Assembly: GCF_902167705.1 (NCBI RefSeq)
Contig: NZ_CABHMZ010000003.1
Coordinates: 151,773 to 215,772, forward strand
DNA from: Streptococcus constellatus
GTDB taxonomy: Bacteria; Bacillota; Bacilli; Lactobacillales; Streptococcaceae
Length of the DNA: 64,000 nucleotides
Direction: 5' to 3'
Both the position numbers and the translations under genes were made by a program. Of the stretch, positions 49,644 through 56,960 are shown piece by piece; positions within the stretch are counted from its first letter, which is position 1, and every line of letters begins with the position of its first letter. The notes below the pieces were generated by a model. It searched no databases and was not told the origin of the DNA. It was given only the letters and a program-made list of their open reading frames with translations.

Positions 49644-50603
49644 ATGTCGAAAAAAATTATTGGGATTGACTTGGGTGGTACATCTGTGAAGTTTGCGATT
49701 CTGACCCAAGAAGGAGAAGTTCAAGAAAAATGGTCTATTAAGACAAATATTTTAGATGAAGGCAGTCATATTGTGGATGATATGATTGAGTCAATCAATC
49801 ATCGTTTGCATTTATTAAACCTTTCAGCTGAAGATTTCATTGGAATCGGCATGGGCTCGCCTGGCGTTGTGGACCGTGAAAAAGGAACGGTTGTCGGAGC
49901 TTACAATCTCAACTGGAAAACTCTGCAACCTGTAAAAGAAAAAATTGAGAAAGCGACTGGCATTCCTTTCTTTATTGATAACGATGCGAATGTAGCTGCA
50001 CTTGGCGAACGTTGGAAAGGTGCTGGTGAAAACCAACCAGACGTCGTCTTTATGACACTTGGAACAGGTGTCGGTGGTGGCATTGTTGCTGAAGGAAAAT
50101 TACTGCATGGTGTAGCTGGAGCAGCTGGAGAGCTGGGACATATCACAGTTGATTTTGATCAACCAATTCTTTGTACTTGTGGCAAAAAAGGCTGCCTAGA
50201 AACAGTAGCTTCTGCAACGGGTATTGTTAATTTAACGCGTCGTTATGCTGATGAGTATGCTGGTGATGCAGAGCTGAAAAAACTGATTGATAATGGCGAA
50301 GATGTCAATGCGAAAATTGTTTTTGATTTGGCTAAAGCTGGTGATGAATTAGCTCTCATTGTTTATCGTAATTTTGCACGTTATCTTGGTATTGCTTGTG
50401 CCAACATTGGATCTATCTTAAATCCGTCAACGATTGTCATCGGTGGAGGCGTCTCTGCAGCAGGTGAATTTTTACTAGACGGTGTTCGTAAGGTCTATGA
50501 AGAAAATTCTTTCCCTCAAGTGCGTACGTCAACAAAGCTTGCACTTGCAACTCTTGGAAATGATGCAGGAGTCATTGGAGCAGCTTCATTGGTTCTTCAA
50601 TAA
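49644..50603 (+). CDS. glk: Glucokinase, ROK family
   Basis: A 319-residue ROK glucokinase. The ATP loop GIDLGGTSVKF, the zinc-binding CTCGKKGCLE and GGGVSAAGEFLL motifs are complete. It phosphorylates free cytoplasmic glucose released from disaccharides. A TATAAT-containing promoter (TTGTTATAATG) lies upstream. Monocistronic between the pyr operon and rplS. Confidence 0.93.
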   Translation: MSKKIIGIDLGGTSVKFAILTQEGEVQEKWSIKTNILDEGSHIVDDMIESINHRLHLLNLSAEDFIGIGMGSPGVVDREKGTVVGAYNLNWKTLQPVKEKIEKATGIPFFIDNDANVAALGERWKGAGENQPDVVFMTLGTGVGGGIVAEGKLLHGVAGAAGELGHITVDFDQPILCTCGKKGCLETVASATGIVNLTRRYADEYAGDAELKKLIDNGEDVNAKIVFDLAKAGDELALIVYRNFARYLGIACANIGSILNPSTIVIGGGVSAAGEFLLDGVRKVYEENSFPQVRTSTKLALATLGNDAGVIGAASLVLQ

Positions 50604-50638
50604 TTCTGCTAAAATAGAAAAATAATCCAAATAAGGCA

Positions 50639-50667
50639 TTTACAATTATTATAAAATTTGTTATGAT
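50639..50667 (+). promoter_or_regulatory. Promoter of rplS
   Basis: TTTACA (50639-50644), 17-bp spacer, TATGAT (50662-50667). Confidence 0.75.
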
Positions 50668-50673
50668 ATTAGT

Positions 50674-50736
50674 TAGTGCGTAATGGAAGCACTAGAAAAC
50701 GACTAATCCGCTGTGGTCTTGAACTATAAGATTAGT
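50674..50736 (+). ncRNA. Probable L19 leader RNA (r-protein autoregulatory 5' UTR)
   Basis: Between promoter and rplS lie two stems: TAGTGC/GCACTA (50674-50679 with 50689-50694) and ACTAATC/GATTAGT (50702-50708 with 50730-50736). Position, size and two-stem layout match the L19 leader described in Firmicutes, through which L19 represses its own synthesis. No covariance model was run. Confidence 0.55.
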
Positions 50737-50753
50737 AAGATAGGAGAAGAAAA

Positions 50754-51101
50754 ATGAATCCATTAATCCAAAGTTTGACTGAAAGTCAACTTCGTACTGA
50801 TATTCCTGCATTCCGTCCTGGTGATACTGTTCGTGTTCACGCGAAAGTTGTCGAAGGAAACCGCGAACGTATCCAAATCTTCGAAGGTGTGGTTATCGCT
50901 CGTAAAGGTGCTGGTATTTCAGAAAACTATACTGTTCGTAAAATTTCTAACGGTGTAGGTGTTGAACGTATCTTCCCACTTCACACACCACGTGTTGAAA
51001 AGATTGAAGTTGTTCGTTACGGTAAAGTACGTCGTGCGAAATTGTATTACCTTCGTGCATTGCAAGGTAAAGCAGCGCGTATTAAAGAAATCCGCCGTTA
51101 A
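50754..51101 (+). CDS. rplS: 50S ribosomal protein L19
   Basis: A 115-residue L19, located at the 30S-50S interface. The opening [26 protein letters not shown] and the RSGxGV-type loop are standard. Highly codon-adapted, as expected for a ribosomal gene. AGGAGAAG precedes the start; a terminator and tRNA-Arg follow. Confidence 0.97.
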   Translation: MNPLIQSLTESQLRTDIPAFRPGDTVRVHAKVVEGNRERIQIFEGVVIARKGAGISENYTVRKISNGVGVERIFPLHTPRVEKIEVVRYGKVRRAKLYYLRALQGKAARIKEIRR

Positions 51102-51110
51102 TGTAGAAAT

Positions 51111-51138
51111 AACTCTGTCTCTCGGCAGAGTTTTTCTC
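51111..51138 (+). terminator. rplS terminator
   Basis: A 7-bp stem AACTCTG/CAGAGTT (51111-51117 with 51126-51132) and a T-run, ending 3 bp before the tRNA. Confidence 0.75.
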
Positions 51139-51140
51139 TA

Positions 51141-51212
51141 GTCCCCTTAGTTCAATGGATATAACAACTCCCTCCTAAGGAGTAGTTGCTGGTTCGATTC
51201 CGGCAGGGGACA
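51141..51212 (+). tRNA. tRNA-Arg (anticodon CCU)
   Basis: Acceptor GTCCCCT (51141-51147) pairs with AGGGGAC (51205-51211). The anticodon stem ACTCC/GGAGT encloses CTCCTAA, with CCT at 51174-51176. The T arm GCTGG/CCGGC encloses TTCGATT. CCA is not encoded. Its 3' end is the integration target of the mobile element that follows; the gene stays intact because the element restores the last 13 bp. Confidence 0.95.
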
Positions 51213-51227
51213 TATTCCAAAAGCTTC

Positions 51228-51260
51228 AAACGTTGATAAATCAGCGTTTCTTTTATTTTT
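51228..51260 (+). terminator. Element-borne terminator behind tRNA-Arg
   Basis: AAACGTTGA (51228-51236) pairs with TCAGCGTTT (51241-51249) with one wobble, then CTTTTATTTTT. It ends rplS/tRNA transcription at the element boundary and also faces the integrase gene. Confidence 0.65.
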
Positions 51261-51280
51261 GTTCAAAATTTGTTCAAAAT
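51258..51280. repeat. Tandem TGTTCAAAAT repeats, candidate integrase arm sites (left)
   Basis: Two direct copies of TTTGTTCAAAAT stand next to each other inside attL. The same pair recurs inside attR at 63088-63109. Paired short repeats at both ends of a tyrosine-recombinase element are expected as arm-type binding sites. Confidence 0.6.
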
Positions 51281-51285
51281 AGTTT

Positions 51286-52428
51286 CTACTGGCTTAAACC
51301 GTGGAAAAAGTCACGGATTTTATTGTCTTCACGGATAGCTTTTTCTTTGATTAAATGCCCGTAAGTCTCACTGATTTGTTGAATATCTTTATGTCCCATA
51401 TTCTTGGCGATGGCCCAGATGTCTATATCCATTGCTAGAAGTGTGCTTGCGTAAGTATGTCTTAAACCTGTACTAGTCATATTTGAAGGAGTAATAGACA
51501 ATTCAGATAGTATCTGCTTTAATTGTTTATTGACTGCTGAATTTGTAGGTAGTCCAGATTGTTTATCAAAGAACAAACATTTGTCTGAATTAGAAACTTG
51601 ATGGCTTCTTAAAACATACCTTTGTTCAGCTTTTAGTTTTTGTAAAATAGAGACTGTAGTATCATCAATCGGAACGTCACGGATAGAAGTTTCTGTTTTA
51701 GCTTTTGTCCAGCGTTTTCTTGTGCAATCATAGCGTCTATATGTTTTAATGGTCTTATTTTCAATATTGATACAATCCCAAGTTAAGCCAAGGACTTCTC
51801 CAAACCGCATACCTGTTTTCAGTTGGATATATAAGAGGTATGGAATGACGGATTCTTGATAATCGAGGAGATATTCTAGATACTGACAAAGTTTTTTATA
51901 ATCTTCTAAGCTATGGATATATCTTTCATTCTTAGACTTTGGTGATTCTCTGCCAGATAGTACAACTCCTTCTGTGAATAAATCTATACTGAGCTTATCT
52001 TGCCTAGCAAAAATAAGGACACTTCGTATCTCTGCATTTAGGCGGCTGACATTATCACGACAATTTGTTTCAGCGTATTTATTGATAAATGCTTGATATT
52101 GGCTTGATGTGATGGATACAGCGGGTGAGTCTCCAAAGTATTTTTGAATAAACTTTCCACGCAAGCGATGCTTGTTTTGTGTAGAATCCATTTTATTGAG
52201 TGGGATAATTTTTAAATGGTACCATTTTTCCCACAGTTGAAAGAGACTGATGTTTTTATCAATGACCTTTCCTTGATGTAATTTAATTTCTTGGGTCAAA
52301 CCTTCAATTTCAGCTTCTCTTTTGGTCTTAAATCCTGATTTTGATGTAATATAGTTTCCTTTTTTGTCAGTGATACGATAAGACCACTTCCCTTTTTTCC
52401 CTCCGCGTTGCGTAATGTATAGTGACAT
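51286..52428 (-). CDS. int: Tyrosine recombinase / integrase of the element
   Basis: A 380-residue tyrosine integrase: N-terminal arm-binding domain, SAM-like core-binding domain (~60-160) and catalytic domain. Catalytic residues appear in TGMRFGEV (R), GLRHTY (H and R), GHKD (H) and the tyrosine of SETYGHL. It is read towards attL and ends about 70 bp from it, as usual for tRNA-targeted elements. Relatives are phage and Tn916-like integrases. Confidence 0.93.
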   Translation of the reverse strand: MSLYITQRGGKKGKWSYRITDKKGNYITSKSGFKTKREAEIEGLTQEIKLHQGKVIDKNISLFQLWEKWYHLKIIPLNKMDSTQNKHRLRGKFIQKYFGDSPAVSITSSQYQAFINKYAETNCRDNVSRLNAEIRSVLIFARQDKLSIDLFTEGVVLSGRESPKSKNERYIHSLEDYKKLCQYLEYLLDYQESVIPYLLYIQLKTGMRFGEVLGLTWDCINIENKTIKTYRRYDCTRKRWTKAKTETSIRDVPIDDTTVSILQKLKAEQRYVLRSHQVSNSDKCLFFDKQSGLPTNSAVNKQLKQILSELSITPSNMTSTGLRHTYASTLLAMDIDIWAIAKNMGHKDIQQISETYGHLIKEKAIREDNKIRDFFHGLSQ

Positions 52429-52481
52429 GATTACCTCTTTTCTAAGAAATCGATAACCAAGGTTTTATCTTGGTTATCTTA

Positions 52482-52823
52482 TCATAATTCAAAAATTTTT
52501 GCAAAATGTTCCTCAAAAAATTCTTTGGCTTTGCTTGCCAGAAAGTAATAGCGTCCACCTTGACTGTTTGGATATTTCACAAAGCCATTGCTATTTTTAT
52601 CAATGTCAATTTGCTTACGAATTTCAGGCTTATAAAGCACGTTTTCGAGCAGCCATGGACGAGAGACGGAAAGCAGTTCTAAAACCTCAGAGAGCGTTAG
52701 ATAACGCCCTTTTGAGGAGATTTTTTTGAGTTCTTCATACTCGGAACGGTCAACGATAATTTTATCGGGTGGTAGTTGTATCGTAATATTTTTTAAGTCA
52801 ATTTGTAGGGTGGTTGGTTTCAT
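52482..52823 (-). CDS. DUF771-family DNA-binding protein, probable excisionase
   Basis: A 113-residue protein of the DUF771 type: an amphipathic beta N-terminus, a central helix-turn-helix-like part (LTLSEVLELLSVSRPWLLENVLY) and the FVKYPNSQGGRYYF segment. Members occur next to phage and ICE integrases. Its place just upstream of int and 6 bp behind rep suggests a recombination directionality factor. That role is inferred from position. Confidence 0.65.
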   Translation of the reverse strand: MKPTTLQIDLKNITIQLPPDKIIVDRSEYEELKKISSKGRYLTLSEVLELLSVSRPWLLENVLYKPEIRKQIDIDKNSNGFVKYPNSQGGRYYFLASKAKEFFEEHFAKIFEL

Positions 52824-52829
52824 AAGCAG

Positions 52830-53441
52830 TTAGTCCGTATCCATTTCTTGGTCAATGATGGTCACGTCTTTGATGTGTTTACTTGCGCGATAGCGTTTTG
52901 ATTCTATAAATTTTGTAAAAAAGTAGGTACGGTTCATAATCAATGTGAGCAGGCGAGGGTCATTGTGTCTTGCATAGATTACTAGGTCTTGAAATTCGGT
53001 AAAATTGTAATCGTTAATAAGGTCAATGACTTCATTGATAAAGCGCCCAGATTGTTGCTCAACGAGGAACTGATCGAGGTCAAACCCTGCACCACTTTCA
53101 ATGTCTTCAGCGTTATAAGGTGTTTTGTCTGAGTTTTGTGCATGGGTGAAATAGTCAAGCATCCCCTTTGGAGATAAGACAATTTGCACCTTTTTAGGAG
53201 TGTTTAGATTTTCGGTAAGAAGTTCTGATACTTGCGTATAGCTCTTCAAAGAATCAAAGAAGAGAGCCCCGTGTTTGTGGGCTTTTAATAGTTCACCCGT
53301 TTTTTTGTCCACGTCTTGGTCGTGCCATGGGCTCAAAATATAAGGGACTTGCATTTCTTCTAAAATGTCAATATAGTTTTCGGGCGCACTTTCTTTGTAG
53401 AGGAGAAAAGCCCACTTGTTAGAACGTTTTGTTAGAGGCAT
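52830..53441 (-). CDS. Rolling-circle replication initiator / relaxase, Rep_2 (pMV158 RepB) family
   Basis: A 203-residue HUH endonuclease. The metal-binding HUH motif is H55-K-H57 in KAHKHGALFF, with H40/D41 in SPWHDQDVD before it. The likely nucleophile is Y97 in MLDYFTHAQ, matching MYLYLTHES of RepB. Upstream lies a hairpin with TACTACGAC in the loop, the nick sequence of this family. It should nick the excised circle and start rolling-circle replication, and in related elements it may also serve as conjugative relaxase. It is in one operon with the DUF771 gene and probably int. Confidence 0.87.
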   Translation of the reverse strand: MPLTKRSNKWAFLLYKESAPENYIDILEEMQVPYILSPWHDQDVDKKTGELLKAHKHGALFFDSLKSYTQVSELLTENLNTPKKVQIVLSPKGMLDYFTHAQNSDKTPYNAEDIESGAGFDLDQFLVEQQSGRFINEVIDLINDYNFTEFQDLVIYARHNDPRLLTLIMNRTYFFTKFIESKRYRASKHIKDVTIIDQEMDTD

Positions 53442-53481
53442 AATATATCAACCTTTCTAATGATTTGATTATTGATTATTG

Positions 53482-53514
53482 AACTCATGGGGGTCGTAGT
53501 AACCCCCATGAGTT
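53482..53514 (-). other. Double-strand origin / nick site hairpin of the element
   Basis: A 13-bp perfect inverted repeat (53482-53494 with 53502-53514) carries in its loop the minus-strand sequence TACTACGAC (53501-53493). This is the nick recognition sequence of pMV158-family Rep proteins, which cut between G and A, here between 53495 and 53494. It lies 40 bp upstream of the rep start codon, the usual place of a dso. It may double as oriT if Rep is the relaxase. Confidence 0.82.
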
Positions 53515-53526
53515 CCTATCACAATT

Positions 53527-53683
53527 TCCCGCTGATAGCGGGAACCGCCCTTCTAGCTCGGCGGCTGCGCTAGGAACCGTCACCAGAATAGAAAAGACTA
53601 CGCTATTTCTATCCTGCTTCCTGTTTGAAATGGGGTGCTTTTCTGCGGCTCTTTGTCTGTTCCGACAAAGCCGCAGAAGCACC
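53527..53683. other. Structured G+C-rich region between origin and next gene
   Basis: Contains TTCCCGC/GCGGGAA (from 53527), ATAGAAA/TTTCTAT (near 53588-53611) and a long imperfect stem of about 20 bp (53634-53657 with 53664-53683) that touches the stop of the next gene. No T-run follows on the minus strand, so it is not a simple terminator. It may be a single-strand origin or Rep/accessory-protein binding region. A 65-codon frame running across it is unlikely to be real. Confidence 0.5.
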
Positions 53684-54264
53684 TATTTAGTGCGAGTGCC
53701 AATGGCTTGATAAACGCGGTAGCTTTCAAGCGTGAAGTCGTTAAAGCTATAAGCCGGGTCTAGCTCTGTCAGATGACTTTTAATGTCGGGCAATAACTCT
53801 TTGACCATTTTCATGGCTTTATGATTGGCAGGTAACTTTATAGAAGTGATGATTTTATCTTCTTCACATTCGACTGTTAAAGACCATAAAGAACGATTGG
53901 CAAGACGCTTATCAGCAACGCTGTAAGGAATCTTATTTTGTCCGATATTCAGAGGCTTTTCAGAGGTGGTATATGCAAATTTTCTGATTTTATTTGTGTA
54001 ATAAAGAGATTTCCACATATTGAGTTTTTGATTTGGCAACCATTTTATCGCTGTTATCCCAACAAGTAATAGAATCAGTCTCAATGCGAGAGCTAACAGT
54101 TTAGCAGAAAGAAAAGTAAAGATATTGGTGATTAGTATAGGTGTTTGAAAAACAACTAAGAATAATTTGAGTAAAAGACCGCTTCCACCTGTTAGAAGTA
54201 GAGCAAGACTTAAAAGATAAAAAGTATTATAGAAATTAAAGTTTTTAAAATAATATTTAAACAT
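53683..54264 (-). CDS. Two-helix membrane protein of the transfer/replication module
   Basis: A 193-residue protein with two strong hydrophobic stretches (residues ~17-40 and ~45-75), then a soluble domain of about 110 residues. It follows the TcpA-like gene by 17 bp. Small membrane proteins in this position are found beside TcpA in streptococcal IMEs and may help it reach the mating pore of a host ICE. I do not recognise a named family. Confidence 0.65.
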   Translation of the reverse strand: MFKYYFKNFNFYNTFYLLSLALLLTGGSGLLLKLFLVVFQTPILITNIFTFLSAKLLALALRLILLLVGITAIKWLPNQKLNMWKSLYYTNKIRKFAYTTSEKPLNIGQNKIPYSVADKRLANRSLWSLTVECEEDKIITSIKLPANHKAMKMVKELLPDIKSHLTELDPAYSFNDFTLESYRVYQAIGTRTK

Positions 54265-54281
54265 AATGTAAATGTACCTCG

Positions 54282-55436
54282 TTAATAAGTGGGTGTTAGT
54301 AATGGCATAATGTGATTGTTGTGCTGATCATCTGTAAACTTGATGATACCCGTCCCAATGCCAGCTGGGACAACAATATGGTCAATATTTGCATGAGGCA
54401 ATAAGAACTGCGTTGTATTCGTGTTGATGTCACCTAAAATAATAGCGCAATTGATTTGTTCTCGAACGGCTGTATTTCCACCAAAGGCAGTTGCGTCAAA
54501 GCGTTGAGAGATAAGAATCAAGCTGACTTGTGTCTCACGCCCTAAAAGGGCAATTGTTCCAAGCAATTGAGAGAAAGTATCTCTTGCTTGCTTCGAGCTA
54601 CCTTGCACCAATGCAAGGAGTTCATCAATTACAACGTAAATCTTTGAAAAATTTGTAGTAGGATTGATGAGCAATTTTTGTTGCCGCTCATAAATCTTGT
54701 TTATCACTCGTCCTAAAAGTTCGTTGACTTCTGTAATAAAGCTATTGAGGTTAGAGCCGAAGGTCGGAGATAGAACTTCTAAGTTTAGCTCTCTTCCTAA
54801 TTTATAAATTTGAGATAATTTTGGATCAACGAGCAAGAGATGAGTAGCAGTATCAGCGTTTAAGCATCTAATTAAATATTCAGTGAATTTTGATTTTCCC
54901 GAACCAGACGACCCGCTAACGGCTAGATGAACAATGTTGTCCATATTGAGGCTGACCTTGTTTGCCATAATCGGAATACGGTTGCTGGTTACTTCTGTAG
55001 CGATAAATTGGTCAATATTTTCAATCATCAAGCGCTCTGGAATCCCGTCAACCCAAGGGAAAAAGAGGGCTCGTGCAAGGTTGGGCTCTTCGGGGTCATA
55101 AGGAACAAAGTAAGCATTAGTTTGCGGTAAAAGGGTTTTGTAGGGGTATAGAATTCCTGAACAAATCGCATAGATTTTCATATAAAGTTGATTGTCAAGG
55201 GAGTAGGAAACGGGCAGATTTGGCAGATAGAGAAAGCCTCGGTCATTGCCAGCCAGACGGATCATAAACGAATTTGTGTAGCTCGTCTCACCGTTCACAT
55301 CAAGGGCGTTATTTAAGTTTCGTTGAATAAAAGTGCATAACTCATGAGGGTCACGGAAGGCCCCACTAGATGCGGTTGGCTCTAGTGGGTTTCGTGACGG
55401 TTGAGCCTGCTTTTGATGTTGCATGCTCAAACTCAT
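54282..55436 (-). CDS. TcpA/FtsK-like conjugative coupling ATPase
   Basis: A 384-residue P-loop ATPase of the FtsK/HerA group. Walker A GSSGSGKS lies at residues 175-182 and Walker B in KIYVVIDELLAL. It lacks the N-terminal transmembrane segments of FtsK and the gamma DNA-reading domain, like TcpA proteins of Tn916-type elements and IMEs. Likely role: bring the Rep-nicked DNA to a type IV secretion channel supplied by another element. It overlaps the upstream gene by 4 bp. Confidence 0.82.
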   Translation of the reverse strand: MSLSMQHQKQAQPSRNPLEPTASSGAFRDPHELCTFIQRNLNNALDVNGETSYTNSFMIRLAGNDRGFLYLPNLPVSYSLDNQLYMKIYAICSGILYPYKTLLPQTNAYFVPYDPEEPNLARALFFPWVDGIPERLMIENIDQFIATEVTSNRIPIMANKVSLNMDNIVHLAVSGSSGSGKSKFTEYLIRCLNADTATHLLLVDPKLSQIYKLGRELNLEVLSPTFGSNLNSFITEVNELLGRVINKIYERQQKLLINPTTNFSKIYVVIDELLALVQGSSKQARDTFSQLLGTIALLGRETQVSLILISQRFDATAFGGNTAVREQINCAIILGDINTNTTQFLLPHANIDHIVVPAGIGTGIIKFTDDQHNNHIMPLLTPTY

Positions 55437-55747
55437 GATTTCACCTCATGCACTTCATCAGCGCGGAAGTAGATATTGTAGCGGACTTCGCAAGCTTCCA
55501 AGTTGTCAAAGTTGACGGCAGACAAGTAGCTTGGTAGCGCAATCTTTTTAGCGAATTTCACCGTGAAAGGTGGAAGCCCCTCTTGGGTGAACCAAGCACG
55601 ATAAGCTACAATCTCATCTGTACGATGATTATTTTCAAAACGATATTGCGGTTCTAGCTCTGTACTCAAGAGATAAATCTCTTTGTTTGAATCAAGTGTA
55701 TGATTAGCGAGTTCTGAACTATAACCGGATTGAGTTATTTTCCTCAT
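55433..55747 (-). CDS. Small protein at the head of the transfer operon
   Basis: A 104-residue soluble protein overlapping the TcpA-like gene by 4 bp. In size and position it resembles the DUF961-type proteins that precede TcpA in Tn916-like elements, but sequence similarity is only suggestive. GAAAGGAAG serves as ribosome site. No membrane or enzymatic motif. Confidence 0.6.
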   Translation of the reverse strand: MRKITQSGYSSELANHTLDSNKEIYLLSTELEPQYRFENNHRTDEIVAYRAWFTQEGLPPFTVKFAKKIALPSYLSAVNFDNLEACEVRYNIYFRADEVHEVKS

Positions 55748-55827
55748 AATAAGAAAATCTTCCTTTCTATTGAGTGCTTAGGACAGAATGCCCTTCTAAA
55801 GGACTAGCTCCCCTTTCCTTTGACGCT

Positions 55828-55868
55828 AAAAAAAATAAAAAAACGTCTTCATCTATCATGATAAGACG
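55828..55868 (-). terminator. Leader terminator upstream of the transfer operon
   Basis: On the minus strand CGTCTT (55868-55863) pairs with AAGACG (55849-55844) and is followed by a long T-rich run (55843-55828). It lies about 80 bp before the first transfer gene, with nothing coding before it, so it would stop transcripts that enter from upstream and could act as an attenuator. Confidence 0.65.
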
Positions 55869-55975
55869 AGGAAAGGAGAGCATAGTAAGCGGACTGTTGG
55901 CATGCCATGTAGCTCGGTTTAACGTCATGAGCTGGACGCAGGAGGGACATAAACTATTTGTAATGAATTTGTAAC

Positions 55976-56017
55976 TTGACAAGTTGGTGAAATCATCTTA
56001 TAATTCCCTTTAGGGAA
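55976..56017 (+). promoter_or_regulatory. Consensus promoter with operator-like palindrome, not followed by an ORF
   Basis: TTGACA (55976-55981), 17-bp spacer, TATAAT (55999-56004): a perfect sigma-A promoter reading rightwards. TTCCCTTTAGGGAA (56004-56017) overlaps the expected start. No open frame follows before the oppositely oriented XRE gene. Confidence 0.75.
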
Positions 56018-56091
56018 ATACGATGCATGCGGCATGCGGGCGCGGGCGGCGATGGAATCACTATATATAGTTTAAATTTAATTTTTTTTTA
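56012..56091 (+). ncRNA. Candidate small RNA from the ORF-less promoter
   Basis: From the predicted start the transcript would begin with a G+C-rich part containing GCATGC twice and GGGCGCGGGCGG. It could end at ACTATATATAGT followed by a run of nine T (56082-56090). If it reads through, the next plus-strand stem (ACCGCC...GACGGT, T7) is near 56338-56360. The rest of the 625-bp gene-free stretch shows only the hairpins listed separately. Confidence 0.35.
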
Positions 56092-56174
56092 AACAAAGAT
56101 ATTGTTTTTGTATCTGTGATGAATCAGAACGCAATGAAACTTTTACTCTCCATTCATTGATTTAGCGCAAGCTT

Positions 56175-56223
56175 TGTTGGGCGACTTGAGCCCAACAAAA
56201 AAATATGGGTACTCTACCCATAT
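56175..56223 (-). terminator. Terminator region downstream of the XRE gene
   Basis: On the minus strand ATATGGGT/ACCCATAT (56223-56216 with 56210-56203) is followed by seven T, and then a second stem TTGTTGGGC/GCCCAACAA. It lies about 150 bp after the XRE stop. Confidence 0.65.
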
Positions 56224-56372
56224 TAAATTCAGTATCTCTGTTTTTTATTAGTTGAAAAATCATTTTGTCTCATACTTGAAAGATGGGCACCCTGCCCTCG
56301 GAAACTTATATATTATAGTTTTTGTAAATAAAAATTACCGCCAAAAATGACGGTTTTTTTATTATTCAAAAC

Positions 56373-56720
56373 TCAACTCTCTAATAATACGGTAATGGCA
56401 TCAATCACTTTCTTTTGTTTTTCTTGTGGGAGTGATTTCAGATGTTGCACCAATTGGGTCAAATCATCTTCTTTTTCCTTATCTGGTACCATATCAAAAA
56501 AGGTTTCAATATCAACTTCTAGGGCTTCCATCACCCTTTCAAGAGTGTTGATTTTGACATTTGGGGCAAGATGTTCTAATTTATAGACGTAATTTGTACC
56601 CAAATCCGCTCGTTCTTCCAGTTGTTCTTGGGTCATTCCTCTTTCTAATCTTAAAAGGCGGATTCTTTTCCCAATGTAATCTCGTAATAATTCTTTCATA
56701 TCGTACCTCTTTTTCTCCAT
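56373..56720 (-). CDS. XRE-family transcription regulator of the element
   Basis: A 115-residue regulator with an N-terminal helix-turn-helix (IGKRIRLLRLERGMTQEQLEERADLGTNYVYKLE, residues ~10-45) and a short C-terminal dimer-like part ending in leucine/lysine-rich helices. It is divergent from the surface-protein gene, whose promoter holds an inverted repeat that may be its operator. Likely a switch for element functions or for the surface cargo. Confidence 0.85.
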   Translation of the reverse strand: MEKKRYDMKELLRDYIGKRIRLLRLERGMTQEQLEERADLGTNYVYKLEHLAPNVKINTLERVMEALEVDIETFFDMVPDKEKEDDLTQLVQHLKSLPQEKQKKVIDAITVLLES

Positions 56721-56875
56721 GATACCGATTTTTAGGGAGAAAGATAACTTCTCAAAAGGTTGATGAATAACTTTACAAGATTAGTTTTAGGTGCTATAAT
56801 CAATCTGTGACAACTTTTTAAGGTTGGATAGGGGAGTGTTTTTCTCAAAAATTTTTCAAAAATCATGCTAAATAC

Positions 56876-56933
56876 TTGACAAAAATGCTTGTTATACTAC
56901 ATATAACAAGGCTTGACTTTGTAGTCAAGCCTT
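56876..56933 (+). promoter_or_regulatory. Promoter region, operator palindrome and 5' UTR hairpin of the surface-protein gene
   Basis: TTGACA (56876-56881) is followed by the palindrome GTTATA-CTACA-TATAAC (56891-56907), which overlaps the possible -10. Then comes a perfect 10-bp inverted repeat, AAGGCTTGAC/GTCAAGCCTT (56908-56917 with 56924-56933). No T-run follows, so it is not a terminator; it could be a second operator or an mRNA-stabilising hairpin. Confidence 0.6.
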
Positions 56934-56960
56934 CCTAAAAGTTAAAAAACAGGAGGAACT

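Noticed and set aside
53485..53682. 65-codon minus-strand ORF upstream of rep
   Set aside because: It runs through the origin hairpin and other stem-loops, and the product is low in recognisable structure.
55767..55982. 71-codon minus-strand ORF before the transfer operon
   Set aside because: It reads through the leader terminator and its A/T run and has no convincing ribosome site; a leader peptide cannot be excluded.
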